Source: Candidatus Methanoperedens sp. (GTDB taxonomy: Archaea > Halobacteriota > Methanosarcinia > Methanosarcinales > Methanoperedenaceae). From it: DNA of 35,850 bases. Where the stretch lies: the NCBI GenBank assembly GCA_027460585.1, contig JAPZAP010000051.1, positions 1-35,850 on the forward strand. The letters are read 5' to 3'. Below the pieces are notes generated by a model that saw only the letters and a list, made by a program, of their open reading frames with translations, ran no database searches and was not told where the DNA came from. The position numbers and the translations under genes were made by a program. Below are positions 1 to 7,747 of this stretch, one piece after another (position 1 is the first letter of the stretch; each line of letters opens with the position of its first letter).

Positions 1-20
1 ATATACCCTATAGGGTATAT
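1..20. repeat. Perfect 20-bp palindrome at window edge
   Basis: ATATACCCTATAGGGTATAT equals its own reverse complement. It lies about 100 bp beyond the stop of the truncated DUF262 gene. It could be an operator, a terminator-like cruciform, or the edge of an inserted element; the window ends here, so its other side cannot be seen. Confidence 0.6.
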
Positions 21-116
21 AAATATATAAATCTTTCGGTCACTATTTGTTGTGATAAAAACGGAAGAGGAGAAGGGAAAAAAGGAAAATATGGTCTTAG
101 AAAATCAGATTAAACC

Positions 117-1067
117 CTAGGATTTTGCGAAGGTTGGGTTATCAACTTTAAATGCAATATCTAAATCGGAAAGAACCAAACAACTCTTAAGAACAAAGTC
201 TTTGTTGAATTCAAAGCCTTCTCCAATTCTATTAATTTCATCTACAAATGAAGTAATTTCCTCTCTTGCATCTTTTGTTTTCCATTGAGCGGTTGCAATA
301 GATAATAGTAAATCTGAATAATTTAATTCAGTCCCACCACTATTCACTCTTATAAAAATATTAAGGACTTTATCTAATTTCTGTGAAGTTTCAAGGTAGT
401 AATTTATAACTCTATCTTCTGTAATAACTTGATATAATTTAAATAAACATTCCTCTGCAAATGGACATTCGATTAAACCATTTTCCCTCAAAAATTTATT
501 AATATCTCGCAAACTCTCGAATTCAACGATTTTGCTAACTTCAAACCAAAAAGTCTCTGCGTCCTTTTTGATTGCTTCTTCTTTTGTCAAAAAAGAAAAA
601 TTGTATTCTAAATCAAATTCATCGGATTTAGATAAGAGATTTAGGAACAACTTTCTTTTTGGAAAAGCGTCATCATTCTCCCATCGTTTTCTTGGTATCT
701 TGTAAGAATATGACCCCTTAATGCCAATATATAAAGCAGTTAATCTTTGTTGCCCATCAAGAATGGCAGTTATGTCATCTTTTCCTGTTATCTCTGCTTT
801 GGGATTATGTGTATAATCCCTCTCATGATATTTTGTTATGAATTCATAAAATTGGAATTCCTTTGATTTATCTTTATCAACATTCCATAATAGAAATGAT
901 CCGATTGTATACTCTCTCATTAATGAATCAAATAACCGAATAATTTTTTCGGGACCCCAAACAAATTCTCTTTGAATAGCTGGAAGAAGGTATTTTTTCT
1001 TATGAATTGATTCGATTGTTTCTTTTATGGTTATTGGCGTTTGAAAAGCAGATTTTTTTGCATCCAT
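117..1067 (-). CDS. DUF262 (ParB/Srx-like) protein, C-terminally truncated
   Basis: 316 residues. The N-terminal half is a clear DUF262 domain: QREFVWGPEKI near residue 33, then the hallmark DGQQRLTAL near residue 104, then FIRVNSGGTELNYSDLL. DUF262 is the nucleotide-sensing/NTPase half of GmrSD-type modification-dependent restriction enzymes and related defence proteins, which usually continue into a DUF1524/HNH nuclease half and reach about 550-600 residues. Here translation stops at TAG right after the helical region, with no nuclease half and no continuation in another frame over the 116 bp left in the window. The ATG start is well supported by GAGG 5 nt upstream. Either a stand-alone domain or a truncated remnant; I favour the remnant because of the disturbed surroundings. 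Family call confident, activity not. Confidence 0.85.
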   Translation of the reverse strand: MDAKKSAFQTPITIKETIESIHKKKYLLPAIQREFVWGPEKIIRLFDSLMREYTIGSFLLWNVDKDKSKEFQFYEFITKYHERDYTHNPKAEITGKDDITAILDGQQRLTALYIGIKGSYSYKIPRKRWENDDAFPKRKLFLNLLSKSDEFDLEYNFSFLTKEEAIKKDAETFWFEVSKIVEFESLRDINKFLRENGLIECPFAEECLFKLYQVITEDRVINYYLETSQKLDKVLNIFIRVNSGGTELNYSDLLLSIATAQWKTKDAREEITSFVDEINRIGEGFEFNKDFVLKSCLVLSDLDIAFKVDNPTFAKS

Positions 1068-1106
1068 TTTATCCTCAATAATTATATTATACCTATTTAT
1101 AATTAT

Positions 1107-1295
<189 letters not shown>

Positions 1296-1315
1296 TCTGA
1301 TGTAAATTGAATATA

Positions 1316-1531
1316 ATGGCAGAATCAGGACTTATTATAAGAAGATTGGCAGATGATGTAGTATCTCTAAAGGAGCAGATGACCCGAATAGAGATTACCT
1401 TAAATGAAATTGATAAAGACATTCATCGAGAAATAAATCCAGAATATCTTAAGAAATTGGAAAAAATTCAAAAACAGCAGGGCATTAAATTCACAACAGC
1501 CGAAGAATTTGATGAATATTTTTCTGATTGA
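1316..1531 (+). CDS. Putative antitoxin (RelB-like) of a type II TA pair
   Basis: 71 residues from ATG 1316; a TTG three codons upstream (1307) also keeps the frame but is less likely. The protein is highly charged and helical, with a heptad-like first half (LIIRRLADDVVSLKEQMTRI) and a C-terminal tail EEFDEYFSD, the type of acidic end that wraps the toxin in RelB/StbD-like antitoxins. I do not recognise a specific DNA-binding fold. Identification depends mainly on size, charge and its position 33 bp before a RelE-type toxin on the same strand. Confidence 0.7.
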   Translation: MAESGLIIRRLADDVVSLKEQMTRIEITLNEIDKDIHREINPEYLKKLEKIQKQQGIKFTTAEEFDEYFSD

Positions 1532-1564
1532 TTGAAACAAATAATCTAGACGCGCTGGCAAAAC

Positions 1565-1852
1565 ATGAATCAAAATAAAGTTCCAACGACGTCCTATTCC
1601 TTTGAGCTAAAGCCTGAGCTGGCAACTAAATTGAAAAAGTTGAAAAAGAAGGACACACTACTGTTCACACGAATCAAAAAGAAGATTTTTGAAATTATTG
1701 AGCATCCCAATCACTACAAACCGCTGAAATACGGCATGAAGACAATCCGGCGAGTGCATTTTAACCCGTTTGTTTTGACTTTTACACTAGATGAAGACAA
1801 GCATCATGTGGAATTTCTGGATTTTGCGCACCACGATGAAATATATTTATGA
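1565..1852 (+). CDS. RelE/ParE-family toxin
   Basis: 95 residues with the order of elements typical of archaeal RelE: an N-terminal strand (SYSFELKPELATKLKKLKKK), a helical hairpin, then HPNHYKPLKYGMKTIRRVHFNPFVL with the basic patch, then TFTLDEDKHHVEFLDFAHHDEIY, which matches the usual C-terminal strand plus HHDxxY end. RelE-type toxins cleave mRNA in the ribosomal A site; here H89, H90 and Y94 are candidate functional residues by position. It follows the putative antitoxin by 33 bp, in the usual antitoxin-toxin order. The pair sits between two enolase-gene fragments, which suggests insertion or duplication. Confidence 0.85.
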   Translation: MNQNKVPTTSYSFELKPELATKLKKLKKKDTLLFTRIKKKIFEIIEHPNHYKPLKYGMKTIRRVHFNPFVLTFTLDEDKHHVEFLDFAHHDEIYL

Positions 1853-1953
1853 TAAGGTTTTAAAGAGAAACACTTGATTGTAATCGAGTGATTTATTTAC
1901 TTCATTCGACCACAATCTGTGACTGAATTCTTTAACTCATATCCCCACAAACC

Positions 1954-2019
1954 CTTACCAGCGCGCCTGTCTTTATAGGCTCGGCGCCGATAGCAACTGA
2001 AATTTAGCGATCATGGTAT
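1954..2019 (-). pseudogene. eno: Second, decayed enolase-gene fragment
   Basis: About 65 bp align with the enolase fragment at 1190-1256, same strand, with about a dozen mismatches and one single-base gap. Shared blocks include GCGCGCCT, TCTTTATA, GCTCGGCG and CGATAGCAAC on the plus strand. In this copy the frame is broken by an in-frame stop and the 1-bp deletion. It covers only the part equivalent to TTIADIS...GAPA. The two copies form a direct repeat around the toxin-antitoxin pair. Confidence 0.7.
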
Positions 2020-2106
2020 ATTCAAAGAGAGAGCATTCTCCGTTCTTTCTTGAAAGGATCGTCCCAAAAACAAAAATAGGATTAAACAAATATAGCACCC
2101 TACTAC

Positions 2107-4719
2107 ATGGAAAAGATGACACCGGCGATGCGCCAGTATTACGAGGCAAAAGAGAAGCACAAAGATGCCCTGATATTTTTCAGGATGGGTGACTTCTATG
2201 AATCTTTCGGGGAAGATGCCGGGGTGATCGCAAAAGAACTGGGGATAACACTTACTTCGCGGGGCAGGGATAAAGAAGGCGGGGATATGCCGCTGGCTGG
2301 TATCCCGTATCATGCCATTGATTCATACCTTCCAAAACTTATCAAAAGAGGATACAAAGTAGCCATCTGCGAACAGCTCGAAGACCCAAAAAACGCAAAG
2401 GGTGTCGTGAAAAGAGGAGTTGTCAGGGTCATAACGCCGGGAACTGCTATTGATTCATCACTTATCCAGGAACAGTCCAATAATTACCTTATGTCGGTTT
2501 CGAGTGAAAATGCAGAATTCGGCGTCTCCTTCCTTGATGTGAGCACAGGGGAATTCATGACAACGCAGTTCGCAGATAATCTGATTTTTGACAAAATAAT
2601 TAGCGAAGCTGCAAGAATGCATCCGGCTGAATGTATCCTTCCGCCAGCGCTTTTTGATAACAAGAAACTTTGTGAGCGCCTAAGAGGCACAGGCATCACG
2701 ATTAATAAACTGGACGCGGAAGCTTTTGACACAAGAAATGCAAAAGATATACTTCTCAAGCATTTCGGGGTCCTGACGCTTGAGGGCATGGGATGCGAGA
2801 AGCTCCCCCATGCAGTTGCAGCATCAGGCGCCGCGCTTTCATACGCAAAGACCACCCAGATGCGTGATCTGGCTCATATTCAGGCGTTACGTGTTTATTC
2901 AGAGAGCGAGTTCATGGTGCTTGATTCCATCACACTCAGGAACCTGGAGATCATCCAGGGCATACGGGGAGAAGGAGGAAGCTCTCTATTATCTGTACTT
3001 GACCATACAAAAACACCTATGGGAGGACGCCTCTTGCGTAAATGGCTTCTTTTGCCCCTTATATCTGTGAATAAAATAACCCAACGTTACGAAGGCATTG
3101 ATGAAATTGTCAAGAAAACATTGATGCGGTATGACCTGCGCTCAATAATTACACGGGTTCGCGACATTGAGCGCCTTATAGGGCGCATCGTTTATGGTAA
3201 TTCCAATGCCCGTGATCTGATAGCGCTTAAAGTTTCACTTCTTGCCGCACCTGAAATTAAAAAGTCACTTAAAGAAAGCGAAATAAAATCTGTTTTCCTG
3301 TTGAGCATACTGGAAAGGCTGGGTGATCATAACGATATTGTCGCATTGCTTGAAAAGGCGCTTCTTGATGACCCGCCGCAGGGGATACGCGAAGGCGGGA
3401 TGATCAAAGAAGGATATAATGAAAAGCTTGATGAACTCAAGAAAATGTCCTTTCATGGTAAAGACTGGATAGCGCAGATGCAGCAGAAAGAGCGCGACCG
3501 CACAGGAATAAAATCCCTGAAGATCGGATACAATTCCGTGTTTGGTTATTATATCGAGGTCACAAAAACAAACCTTTCCCAGGTGCCTTCCGATTATATC
3601 AGGAAGCAGACTACCGCTAACGGTGAACGCTTCTATACACCTGAACTCAAGGAAAAAGAGGTATTGATACTTTCTGCCGACGAAAAACGAATGGCGCTTG
3701 AATTTGAACTTTTCACTGAGCTCAACTCTTTTGTGGCAGCACGATCTAAAGAGCTTCAAATTACGGCGCAGGCTATAGGGGAACTGGATGTTATCACAAA
3801 CCTGGCAGAAATTGCGGTGAATAACAAATATGTGCGCCCTGAAGTGAATGATGGTTGCAATATTCTCATAAGGGATGGCAGGCATCCTTCTGTTGAATAT
3901 GCGCTTTCCGGCGGTTTTGTCCCGAATGATACGCACATGGACTGCCAGGAAAACCAGTTCCTGCTCCTGACAGGTCCCAATATGGCCGGAAAATCCACTT
4001 ACATGAGACAAACCGCGCTTATCGTGGTGATGGCCCAGATCGGCAGTTTTGTGCCAGCGACTTATGCTTCCATCGGGCTTGTGGACAGGATATTCACACG
4101 CGTAGGCGCCTTTGACGACCTTGCAAGCGGCCAGAGCACGTTCATGATAGAGATGGTGGAACTTGCGAATATCCTTAACAATGCCACGCCAAAGAGTCTT
4201 ATCCTGCTTGATGAAATCGGGAGGGGCACAAGCACTTATGATGGTTTCAGTATTGCAAAAGCTGTGGTTGAGTTCATCCATAATAAAGACCGCCTGGGCG
4301 TCCGGGCGCTTTTTGCCACCCATTACCACCAGCTTACAGCACTTAGCAGCGTTCTTAAACGTGTGAAGAATTTTCATGTTGCTGTAAAAGAAGAAGGCAA
4401 TGACCTGGTTTTTTTGCGAAAAATAATTCCAGGCGCAACAGACAGGAGTTACGGCATCCATGTGGCAAGGCTTGCAGGTGTTCCGCTAAAAGTTACACAA
4501 AGGGCAAAAGAGATCTTAAAAGAGGTCGAGAGCGCAAGTGTCATGGGGCGCGCAAAGGACAGCGCGAAATATACGCAGCTTATGCTTTTTGATGCTGATA
4601 ATACTACAAAGGAATCTCCAGTTGTTGAGGAGTTAAAGAAGCTCAATGTGGATGCTATGACACCAATCGAGGCGCTGAATGCGCTTGCGGCGCTCAAGAA
4701 GAAAGCGGGAGAGAAATAG
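2107..4719 (+). CDS. mutS: DNA mismatch repair protein MutS
   Basis: 870 residues, full length for MutS1. The mismatch-reading Phe-x-Glu is at F30-E32 (FYESF), inside the N-terminal domain that opens PAMRQYYEAKEKHKDA. The connector, lever and clamp domains follow, with GYNSVFGYYIEVT and RFYTPELKEKE characteristic of the clamp region. The ABC-type ATPase has Walker A GPNMAGKST at 623-631, Walker B ILLDE around D702-E703, the signature DLASGQSTFM, and FATHYH. The protein recognises mispaired and looped-out bases and switches on ATP binding. No MutL follows here; the next gene is an unrelated oxidoreductase after 415 bp. MutS1 of this type is patchily distributed in archaea and generally thought to come from bacteria. 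Confidence 0.97.
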   Translation: MEKMTPAMRQYYEAKEKHKDALIFFRMGDFYESFGEDAGVIAKELGITLTSRGRDKEGGDMPLAGIPYHAIDSYLPKLIKRGYKVAICEQLEDPKNAKGVVKRGVVRVITPGTAIDSSLIQEQSNNYLMSVSSENAEFGVSFLDVSTGEFMTTQFADNLIFDKIISEAARMHPAECILPPALFDNKKLCERLRGTGITINKLDAEAFDTRNAKDILLKHFGVLTLEGMGCEKLPHAVAASGAALSYAKTTQMRDLAHIQALRVYSESEFMVLDSITLRNLEIIQGIRGEGGSSLLSVLDHTKTPMGGRLLRKWLLLPLISVNKITQRYEGIDEIVKKTLMRYDLRSIITRVRDIERLIGRIVYGNSNARDLIALKVSLLAAPEIKKSLKESEIKSVFLLSILERLGDHNDIVALLEKALLDDPPQGIREGGMIKEGYNEKLDELKKMSFHGKDWIAQMQQKERDRTGIKSLKIGYNSVFGYYIEVTKTNLSQVPSDYIRKQTTANGERFYTPELKEKEVLILSADEKRMALEFELFTELNSFVAARSKELQITAQAIGELDVITNLAEIAVNNKYVRPEVNDGCNILIRDGRHPSVEYALSGGFVPNDTHMDCQENQFLLLTGPNMAGKSTYMRQTALIVVMAQIGSFVPATYASIGLVDRIFTRVGAFDDLASGQSTFMIEMVELANILNNATPKSLILLDEIGRGTSTYDGFSIAKAVVEFIHNKDRLGVRALFATHYHQLTALSSVLKRVKNFHVAVKEEGNDLVFLRKIIPGATDRSYGIHVARLAGVPLKVTQRAKEILKEVESASVMGRAKDSAKYTQLMLFDADNTTKESPVVEELKKLNVDAMTPIEALNALAALKKKAGEK

Positions 4720-5134
4720 AAATAGACGGGGAAAATAATATAAAATTTCTGATCTCTGTGCCTGGTATGAAAAAAAAATAACAACGAACTGGTACGAACT
4801 CAATACGAACTAACGCCACCTGAGGTCGTATAAGTCGTATAAGTTCGTTTTCCTATCTATATTTTTTCATCTTAAGTTATGAACCAGAGGTTCAGCCGAC
4901 TCTGTGGACACATGACAGATATATTTGAATAAGAGCCAAAATCAAAGACTGTCAATAATAGGCAGGAACATTGGCCGGATATCGTCGGGATTTGCACAAA
5001 GATTGTCGGGTGGATAAGGTAGAAAAAGTATAAGTTCTACTAATAGGAAATATATGTTAGGAATGGAATTCTAAAAAGTGTATATTCAACAAGAATAAAA
5101 GTTCTAATTTAGGGAATTAAAGGAGGTTAGCAAG
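4720..5134. other. Gene-free stretch with clustered short repeats
   Basis: No gene recognised in these 415 bp. ACGAACT occurs three times in a row at 4784, 4794 and 4805 (steps of 10 and 11 bp, one helical turn). It is followed by a tandem 9-bp repeat GTCGTATAA at 4825 and 4834, and then AGTTCGTT at 4842-4849, the inverse of AACGAACT at 4783-4790. Helical phasing and inversion suggest a protein-binding or structured-RNA site. The strong AGGAGG Shine-Dalgarno of the next gene lies near 5121. Confidence 0.55.
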
Positions 5135-6073
5135 ATGAAATCAGCACAGATCAGAAAATATGGAAGCAGTGAAGTAGTTGAGATCAATAAAAATGCACCG
5201 GTGCCGGTCATCTCACAAGGCCAGATCCTTGTCGAGGTTTACGCGGCAGGTGTTAACCCCGTAGACTGGAAGATCCGTGAAGGATATTTGAAGGAAATGG
5301 TGCCCTTGAAATTTCCGGCAACCCTTGGAGGAGATTTTTCAGGCGTAGTTATTGAAACGGGCGCCGGGGTTTCTGAGTTCAAGAAGGGTGATGAGGTTTA
5401 CGGGCAGGCCGGCGCCTTAAGAGGCGGTTCAGGATCATTTGCGGAATTTGTTTCCACTGACACAAAAGTCGTATCACGAAAACCAGGGAAGGTCGATCAT
5501 CTGAAAGCTGCTGCATTGCCGCTTGTCGGTGTGAGCGCCTGGCAGGCACTTGTTGAGAATATTGGGCTTTCAAAAGGAAAGAAGATACTCATCCACGGAG
5601 GAGCGGGAGGTATAGGGACCATGGCCATACAACTGGCAAAATACCTCGGGGCTTATGTTGCAACAACGGTGAATGCCAGGGATATGGAATATGCCAGAGA
5701 ACTCGGAGCAGATGAAACTATTGATTATAAGAATCAATCCTTTGAAAAGATGTTGCATGACTATGATGCAATATTTGACACGGTCGGCGGCGAGACCTAT
5801 GCGAGATCATTTTCAGTTCTCAAAAAAGGAGGTATAATAGTTTCGATGCTGGAACAGCCCCGCCCTGACTTAATGAAAAAATACGGTGTAAATGCCATAG
5901 CACAATTTACACAAGTGAATAGTGAGCGTTTGTCCAGGGTAGCTGAACTTGCGGATAAGAATATTTTAAAAGCGCAAGTCGAGAAAACTTTTCCCCTGGA
6001 AAAAGCCAGGGAGGCTCTTGAATATCTGCAAACAGGGCATCCGAGAGGTAAGGTCGTCTTGAAAATAAAATAG
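5135..6073 (+). CDS. Zinc-free MDR oxidoreductase (quinone oxidoreductase-like)
   Basis: 312 residues, medium-chain dehydrogenase/reductase superfamily. The N-terminal GroES-like fold runs from MKSAQIRKYG through AAGVNPVDWKIREGYLK and LGGDFSGVVIETG. The Rossmann domain has ILIHGGAGGIGTMAIQLAK with the nucleotide loop at about residues 155-161, and DETIDYKNQSFE and FDTVGGETY typical of the quinone oxidoreductase branch. The Cys/His zinc ligands of alcohol dehydrogenases are absent, so an NADPH-dependent reduction of quinones or enones is the likely chemistry. Substrate unknown. A strong AGGAGGTT Shine-Dalgarno lies about 8 nt before the ATG, unusual in this window, where most genes have weak or no SD. 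The next two genes on the same strand (DUF2769 and a flavodoxin-fold protein) may form a redox operon with it. Confidence 0.92.
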   Translation: MKSAQIRKYGSSEVVEINKNAPVPVISQGQILVEVYAAGVNPVDWKIREGYLKEMVPLKFPATLGGDFSGVVIETGAGVSEFKKGDEVYGQAGALRGGSGSFAEFVSTDTKVVSRKPGKVDHLKAAALPLVGVSAWQALVENIGLSKGKKILIHGGAGGIGTMAIQLAKYLGAYVATTVNARDMEYARELGADETIDYKNQSFEKMLHDYDAIFDTVGGETYARSFSVLKKGGIIVSMLEQPRPDLMKKYGVNAIAQFTQVNSERLSRVAELADKNILKAQVEKTFPLEKAREALEYLQTGHPRGKVVLKIK

Positions 6074-6096
6074 AATTATGCATATGGAGTTTAAAC

Positions 6097-6387
6097 ATGC
6101 CAAAAAATATGACTTTTGAACTGGCTATGGAAGCGATGAGCAAAATGTCTCTCGATGAGATAAATGCAAGTTTGGCAGATCTGACTAAGATATGTGTTTG
6201 CGGGAAATGTCCAAGTTATAAGGGCACAGGAGAAACAAGATTATTATTCTGTGTAACAGGGAAAAGGGCATTAATCCAAAAAGAGAAAGGCTGCATGTGC
6301 CCGGCCTGTCCGGTCACAGAGAAATTGGGTCTTAGATGGCTGTACTATTGCATGAAAGGATCAGGCAAAGAGCAGGCTGGCCTATAA
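6097..6387 (+). CDS. DUF2769 cysteine-rich protein
   Basis: 96 residues. The Cys pattern CVCGKCPSYKGTGETRLLFC, then GCMCPACPVTEKLGL, then YYCMKGSGKEQ matches the DUF2769 family, which I know mainly from methanogens. About eight cysteines in spaced pairs imply bound metal (zinc or Fe-S), but no function is established. It starts 23 bp after the oxidoreductase and ends 20 bp before the flavodoxin-fold gene, so a shared transcript is likely. The N-terminal 30 residues are helical and free of cysteines. Confidence 0.88.
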   Translation: MPKNMTFELAMEAMSKMSLDEINASLADLTKICVCGKCPSYKGTGETRLLFCVTGKRALIQKEKGCMCPACPVTEKLGLRWLYYCMKGSGKEQAGL

Positions 6388-6407
6388 TTCTCTATATATG
6401 ATTCCAT

Positions 6408-7145
6408 ATGACAGCACATCCAAGCGGCAGAAAATTGGGTATCCATTTGATCCCGGCACCTGATCCTAAAAAATGTGAGGGAATTAAAGTTCTGGGCATA
6501 TCGGGCTCTTCCAGGCAAAGAGCGGGGATAAGCAAATCAGAAAAAGTTTTATTGAAAGCACTTGATATTGCAAAAAGCTATGGGGCAGTAACCAATTTCA
6601 TCCGGTTGCAGGATCTGAAGATTTATTATTGCGAAGGCAATTATTCAACGAATCCGGGTTTTTGCACTTATCCATGCCAGAGTTCAATGAAATATGAAGA
6701 CGACCAGATGCAAATAGTTTATGATGCCATTCTGGAAACCGATGTCATGATCCTGGCTACCCCCATTCGATGGAATAATCATTCTGCGCTCATGCAAACT
6801 TTTATAGAGAGAATGAACTGTATCGAGAATTCAGATGCCTGGTTCGGGAAGCGATTGATCAATAAAAAAGTGGCGGGATTGATAATAATAGGTCACGTTG
6901 ACGGGGTACAGCATGTCGCAGGGAATCTCATGAATTTTCTCAACTGGCTGGGCTTCCATATGCCGCAGGATATGATCGCTTCATGGGTTGGCCCGAACGA
7001 TGAAGATACGACAAAGGATTGGGAAGAAATCCAGGCCAATCCCTATACGCAGGAGGATATTGTGAATATGGTATATAGTGTTCTCAGGCTTGCGTGTAAC
7101 ATAAAAAATAGTGATCAGGAAATTCCTGAGGGAGATACTATTTAA
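6408..7145 (+). CDS. Flavodoxin-fold NAD(P)H-dependent FMN reductase-like protein
   Basis: 245 residues. After a 25-residue leader, KVLGISGSSRQRAGISKSEKVLLKAL is the phosphate-binding first strand/loop of the flavodoxin-like FMN reductase fold. DAILETDVMILATPIRWNNHSALMQTFIERM gives the second flavin loop (ATPxxxxxxSAxMxxFIER). Cysteines C75, C84 and C88 (YYCEGNY, FCTYPCQSS) sit where related iron-sulfur flavoproteins carry a Cys cluster, but the compact CxxCxxC of true Isf is not clear. Probably an FMN-binding reductase; partner and substrate unknown. Last gene of the putative three-gene redox run; the repeat array begins 26 bp after its stop. Confidence 0.85.
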   Translation: MTAHPSGRKLGIHLIPAPDPKKCEGIKVLGISGSSRQRAGISKSEKVLLKALDIAKSYGAVTNFIRLQDLKIYYCEGNYSTNPGFCTYPCQSSMKYEDDQMQIVYDAILETDVMILATPIRWNNHSALMQTFIERMNCIENSDAWFGKRLINKKVAGLIIIGHVDGVQHVAGNLMNFLNWLGFHMPQDMIASWVGPNDEDTTKDWEEIQANPYTQEDIVNMVYSVLRLACNIKNSDQEIPEGDTI

Positions 7146-7171
7146 GAAAGCTTATTTTAATCTATAAAATT

Positions 7172-7422
7172 CCGTTACGGTATTTTTTAGAATATATCCC
7201 GTTACGCAATCAGACAATATAATTTATTTTTAAATATATATTAGTAAAAAATTAAAAATATGTTCAACCTGAATAATTCCGTTACGCAAATAATTGAGTT
7301 AATACCCGTAACGGTATTTATACGGAGATATTCCGTTACGCAATTATCTTATATATTCCCCGTAACGGTATTTATGTCGTTAAATTCCGTTACGCAATTA
7401 TTATATATAATATCCGTAACGG
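7172..7422. repeat. Array of eight CCGTNACGG/C sites at 27-bp steps
   Basis: Sites start at 7172, 7199, 7279, 7306, 7333, 7360, 7387 and 7414. Every step is exactly 27 bp except 7199 to 7279, which is 80 (one less than 3 x 27). The core is an odd-length palindrome, CCGT-N-ACGG. From 7279 onward the sites alternate in orientation: CCGTTACGC then CCGTAACGG, so the true unit is 54 bp, present three times (7277-7330, 7331-7384, 7385-7438). The 18-bp gaps are AT-rich and vary. Neighbouring opposite sites could pair as 8-bp RNA stems. A second array of the same core and spacing lies at 13165-13253. Not a standard CRISPR: the repeat is far too short. Function unknown. Confidence 0.9.
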
Positions 7423-7657
7423 AAATTAAAAATATTATTATTCAAACCTCTTATTTTAATTTATGGCGATAGTTCTATATCGAGTCTTACATTTTATACC
7501 AGGCAATCTCAAAACAATATTTCAAAGAAAAATTCTATTTTGCACATGTGACCAGAGAATTTTTTGAATCAATTGAACTGATCTAATTTTGATGAAAGAT
7601 GGTGTAAAATTTGGGTAAATTCAATGGTTTTTCCCATTAAATCTAGCAATTTACCTT
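7423..7657. other. Gene-free AT-rich stretch, possible decayed coding tail
   Basis: Nothing firmly recognised. One frame is open on the plus strand from about 7469 to a TAA near 7587 and reads YQAISKQYFKEKFYF and VTREFFESIELI, which looks protein-like but has no start. It may be the tail of a lost gene, such as a transposase or restriction-type protein; this is a guess from composition only. Confidence 0.3.
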
Positions 7658-7691
7658 AAAACTGTATATAACAGATATTATATACAGTTTT
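7658..7691. promoter_or_regulatory. Perfect 14-bp inverted repeat before the HNH gene
   Basis: AAAACTGTATATAA (7658-7671) and TTATATACAGTTTT (7678-7691) are exact inverses with a 6-bp loop, CAGATA. It is shaped like a repressor operator with TATA-like sequence inside the arms. It is also followed by two more T, so a terminator is possible. A strong GGAGG and an ATG lie immediately downstream (7694-7706), which argues for an operator/promoter element controlling what follows. Confidence 0.65.
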
Positions 7692-7703
7692 TTGGAGGCA
7701 AAT

Positions 7704-7733
7704 ATGAACCGAAATCTCTATTTGATAGAATAA
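7704..7733 (+). other. Nine-codon mini-ORF with strong Shine-Dalgarno
   Basis: GGAGG at 7694-7698 followed 5 nt later by ATG, then MNRNLYLIE and TAA. It has the best ribosome-binding site of the region but encodes only nine residues, and it ends 14 bp before the HNH start (GTG 7748), which has no SD of its own. It could be a leader peptide that delivers ribosomes to the HNH gene by re-initiation, or the 5' stub of a gene replaced by recombination. Confidence 0.4.
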
Positions 7734-7747
7734 TATTTTAGGCCGAC

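Noticed and set aside
3265-4461. 398-codon frame on the strand opposite mutS
   Set aside because: It lies wholly inside the conserved mutS reading frame, has low-complexity Phe/His-rich sequence and no recognisable motif: an antisense shadow.
7172-7438. CRISPR array
   Set aside because: The repeated core is 9 bp (14 with flanks), not 23-47, orientation alternates, spacers are 18 bp, and no adaptation genes are nearby.
7260-7472. 70-codon frame through the repeat array, giving a peptide with 9-residue periodicity (SVTQ, PVTV)
   Set aside because: The 27-bp period is divisible by three, so a periodic peptide is automatic. There is no Shine-Dalgarno, the sister array breaks frame with a 26-bp step, and conservation follows the DNA palindrome in both orientations.
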